Assembly (NCBI GenBank): GCA_900556965.1
Contig: USQV01000065.1
Span: 1-6,298, forward strand
Reading direction: 5' to 3'
DNA: 6,298 nucleotides
Source: an uncultured Clostridium sp.
Lineage (GTDB): Bacteria; Bacillota_A; Clostridia; Lachnospirales; Lachnospiraceae
The position numbers and the translations under genes were made by a program. Of the stretch, positions 6,279 to 6,298 are shown piece after piece (position 1 is the first letter of the stretch; the number at the start of each line of letters is the position of its first letter). The notes under the pieces were generated by a model. It had not been told where the DNA came from. It made no database searches and saw only the letters and a program-made list of their open reading frames with translations.

Positions 6279-6298
6279 TGCTCATAACCGAATAACTG

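Noticed and set aside
1..6298. CRISPR array, tRNA or rRNA gene, insertion sequence, prophage or toxin-antitoxin pair
   Set aside because: No regularly spaced repeats, cloverleaf-like segments, transposase or phage-type proteins were found. The window is almost fully occupied by five conventional genes.

Overview
The window looks like an ordinary core-chromosome segment of a low-to-moderate GC Gram-positive of the class Clostridia, most likely Lachnospiraceae. That assignment rests on the gdpP-rplI-dnaB gene order (typical of Firmicutes), strong purine-rich Shine-Dalgarno sites, sigma-A type promoters and the character of the proteins. It is inferred from memory of families, not from a database match.

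Layout from left to right. A perfect 13-bp inverted repeat with a nested inner stem (about 2-60) sits on the left edge and supplies the last 11 codons of a minus-strand MATE-family multidrug/cation antiporter (24-1406). The gene's best-supported start is 8 codons inside the longest reading frame. A compact divergent intergenic region (1407-1569) holds back-to-back promoters: one reading left into the MATE gene and one reading right into an operon. The operon is gdpP (1570-3615, membrane c-di-AMP phosphodiesterase), rplI (3617-4063, ribosomal protein bL9) and dnaB (4091-5428, replicative helicase), with gaps of 1 and 27 nt, closed by a clear intrinsic terminator (5449-5497). A separate transcription unit follows: a MerR-type winged-helix protein with a long helical, probably coiled-coil C-terminus and a basic tail (5568-6239). 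Its upstream region carries a palindromic candidate operator. The last 60 bases hold a hairpin whose T-tract is on the minus strand, suggesting that a convergent gene lies just beyond the right edge.

How the genes relate. GdpP lowers c-di-AMP, the messenger that controls potassium and osmolyte transport and cell-wall balance. bL9 and DnaB are housekeeping proteins of translation and replication. Their co-transcription ties second-messenger turnover to growth-linked expression, an arrangement already well known. The MATE gene and the MerR-like gene are neighbours in their own transcription units with no evident functional tie to the operon.

I do not see a previously undescribed system here. 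The points worth a second look are small: the palindromic element forming the MATE C-terminus, dyads overlapping or next to two promoters, the RacA-like architecture of the MerR protein, a near-identical 18-bp in-frame repeat in gdpP, and the outward-pointing terminator at the right edge.
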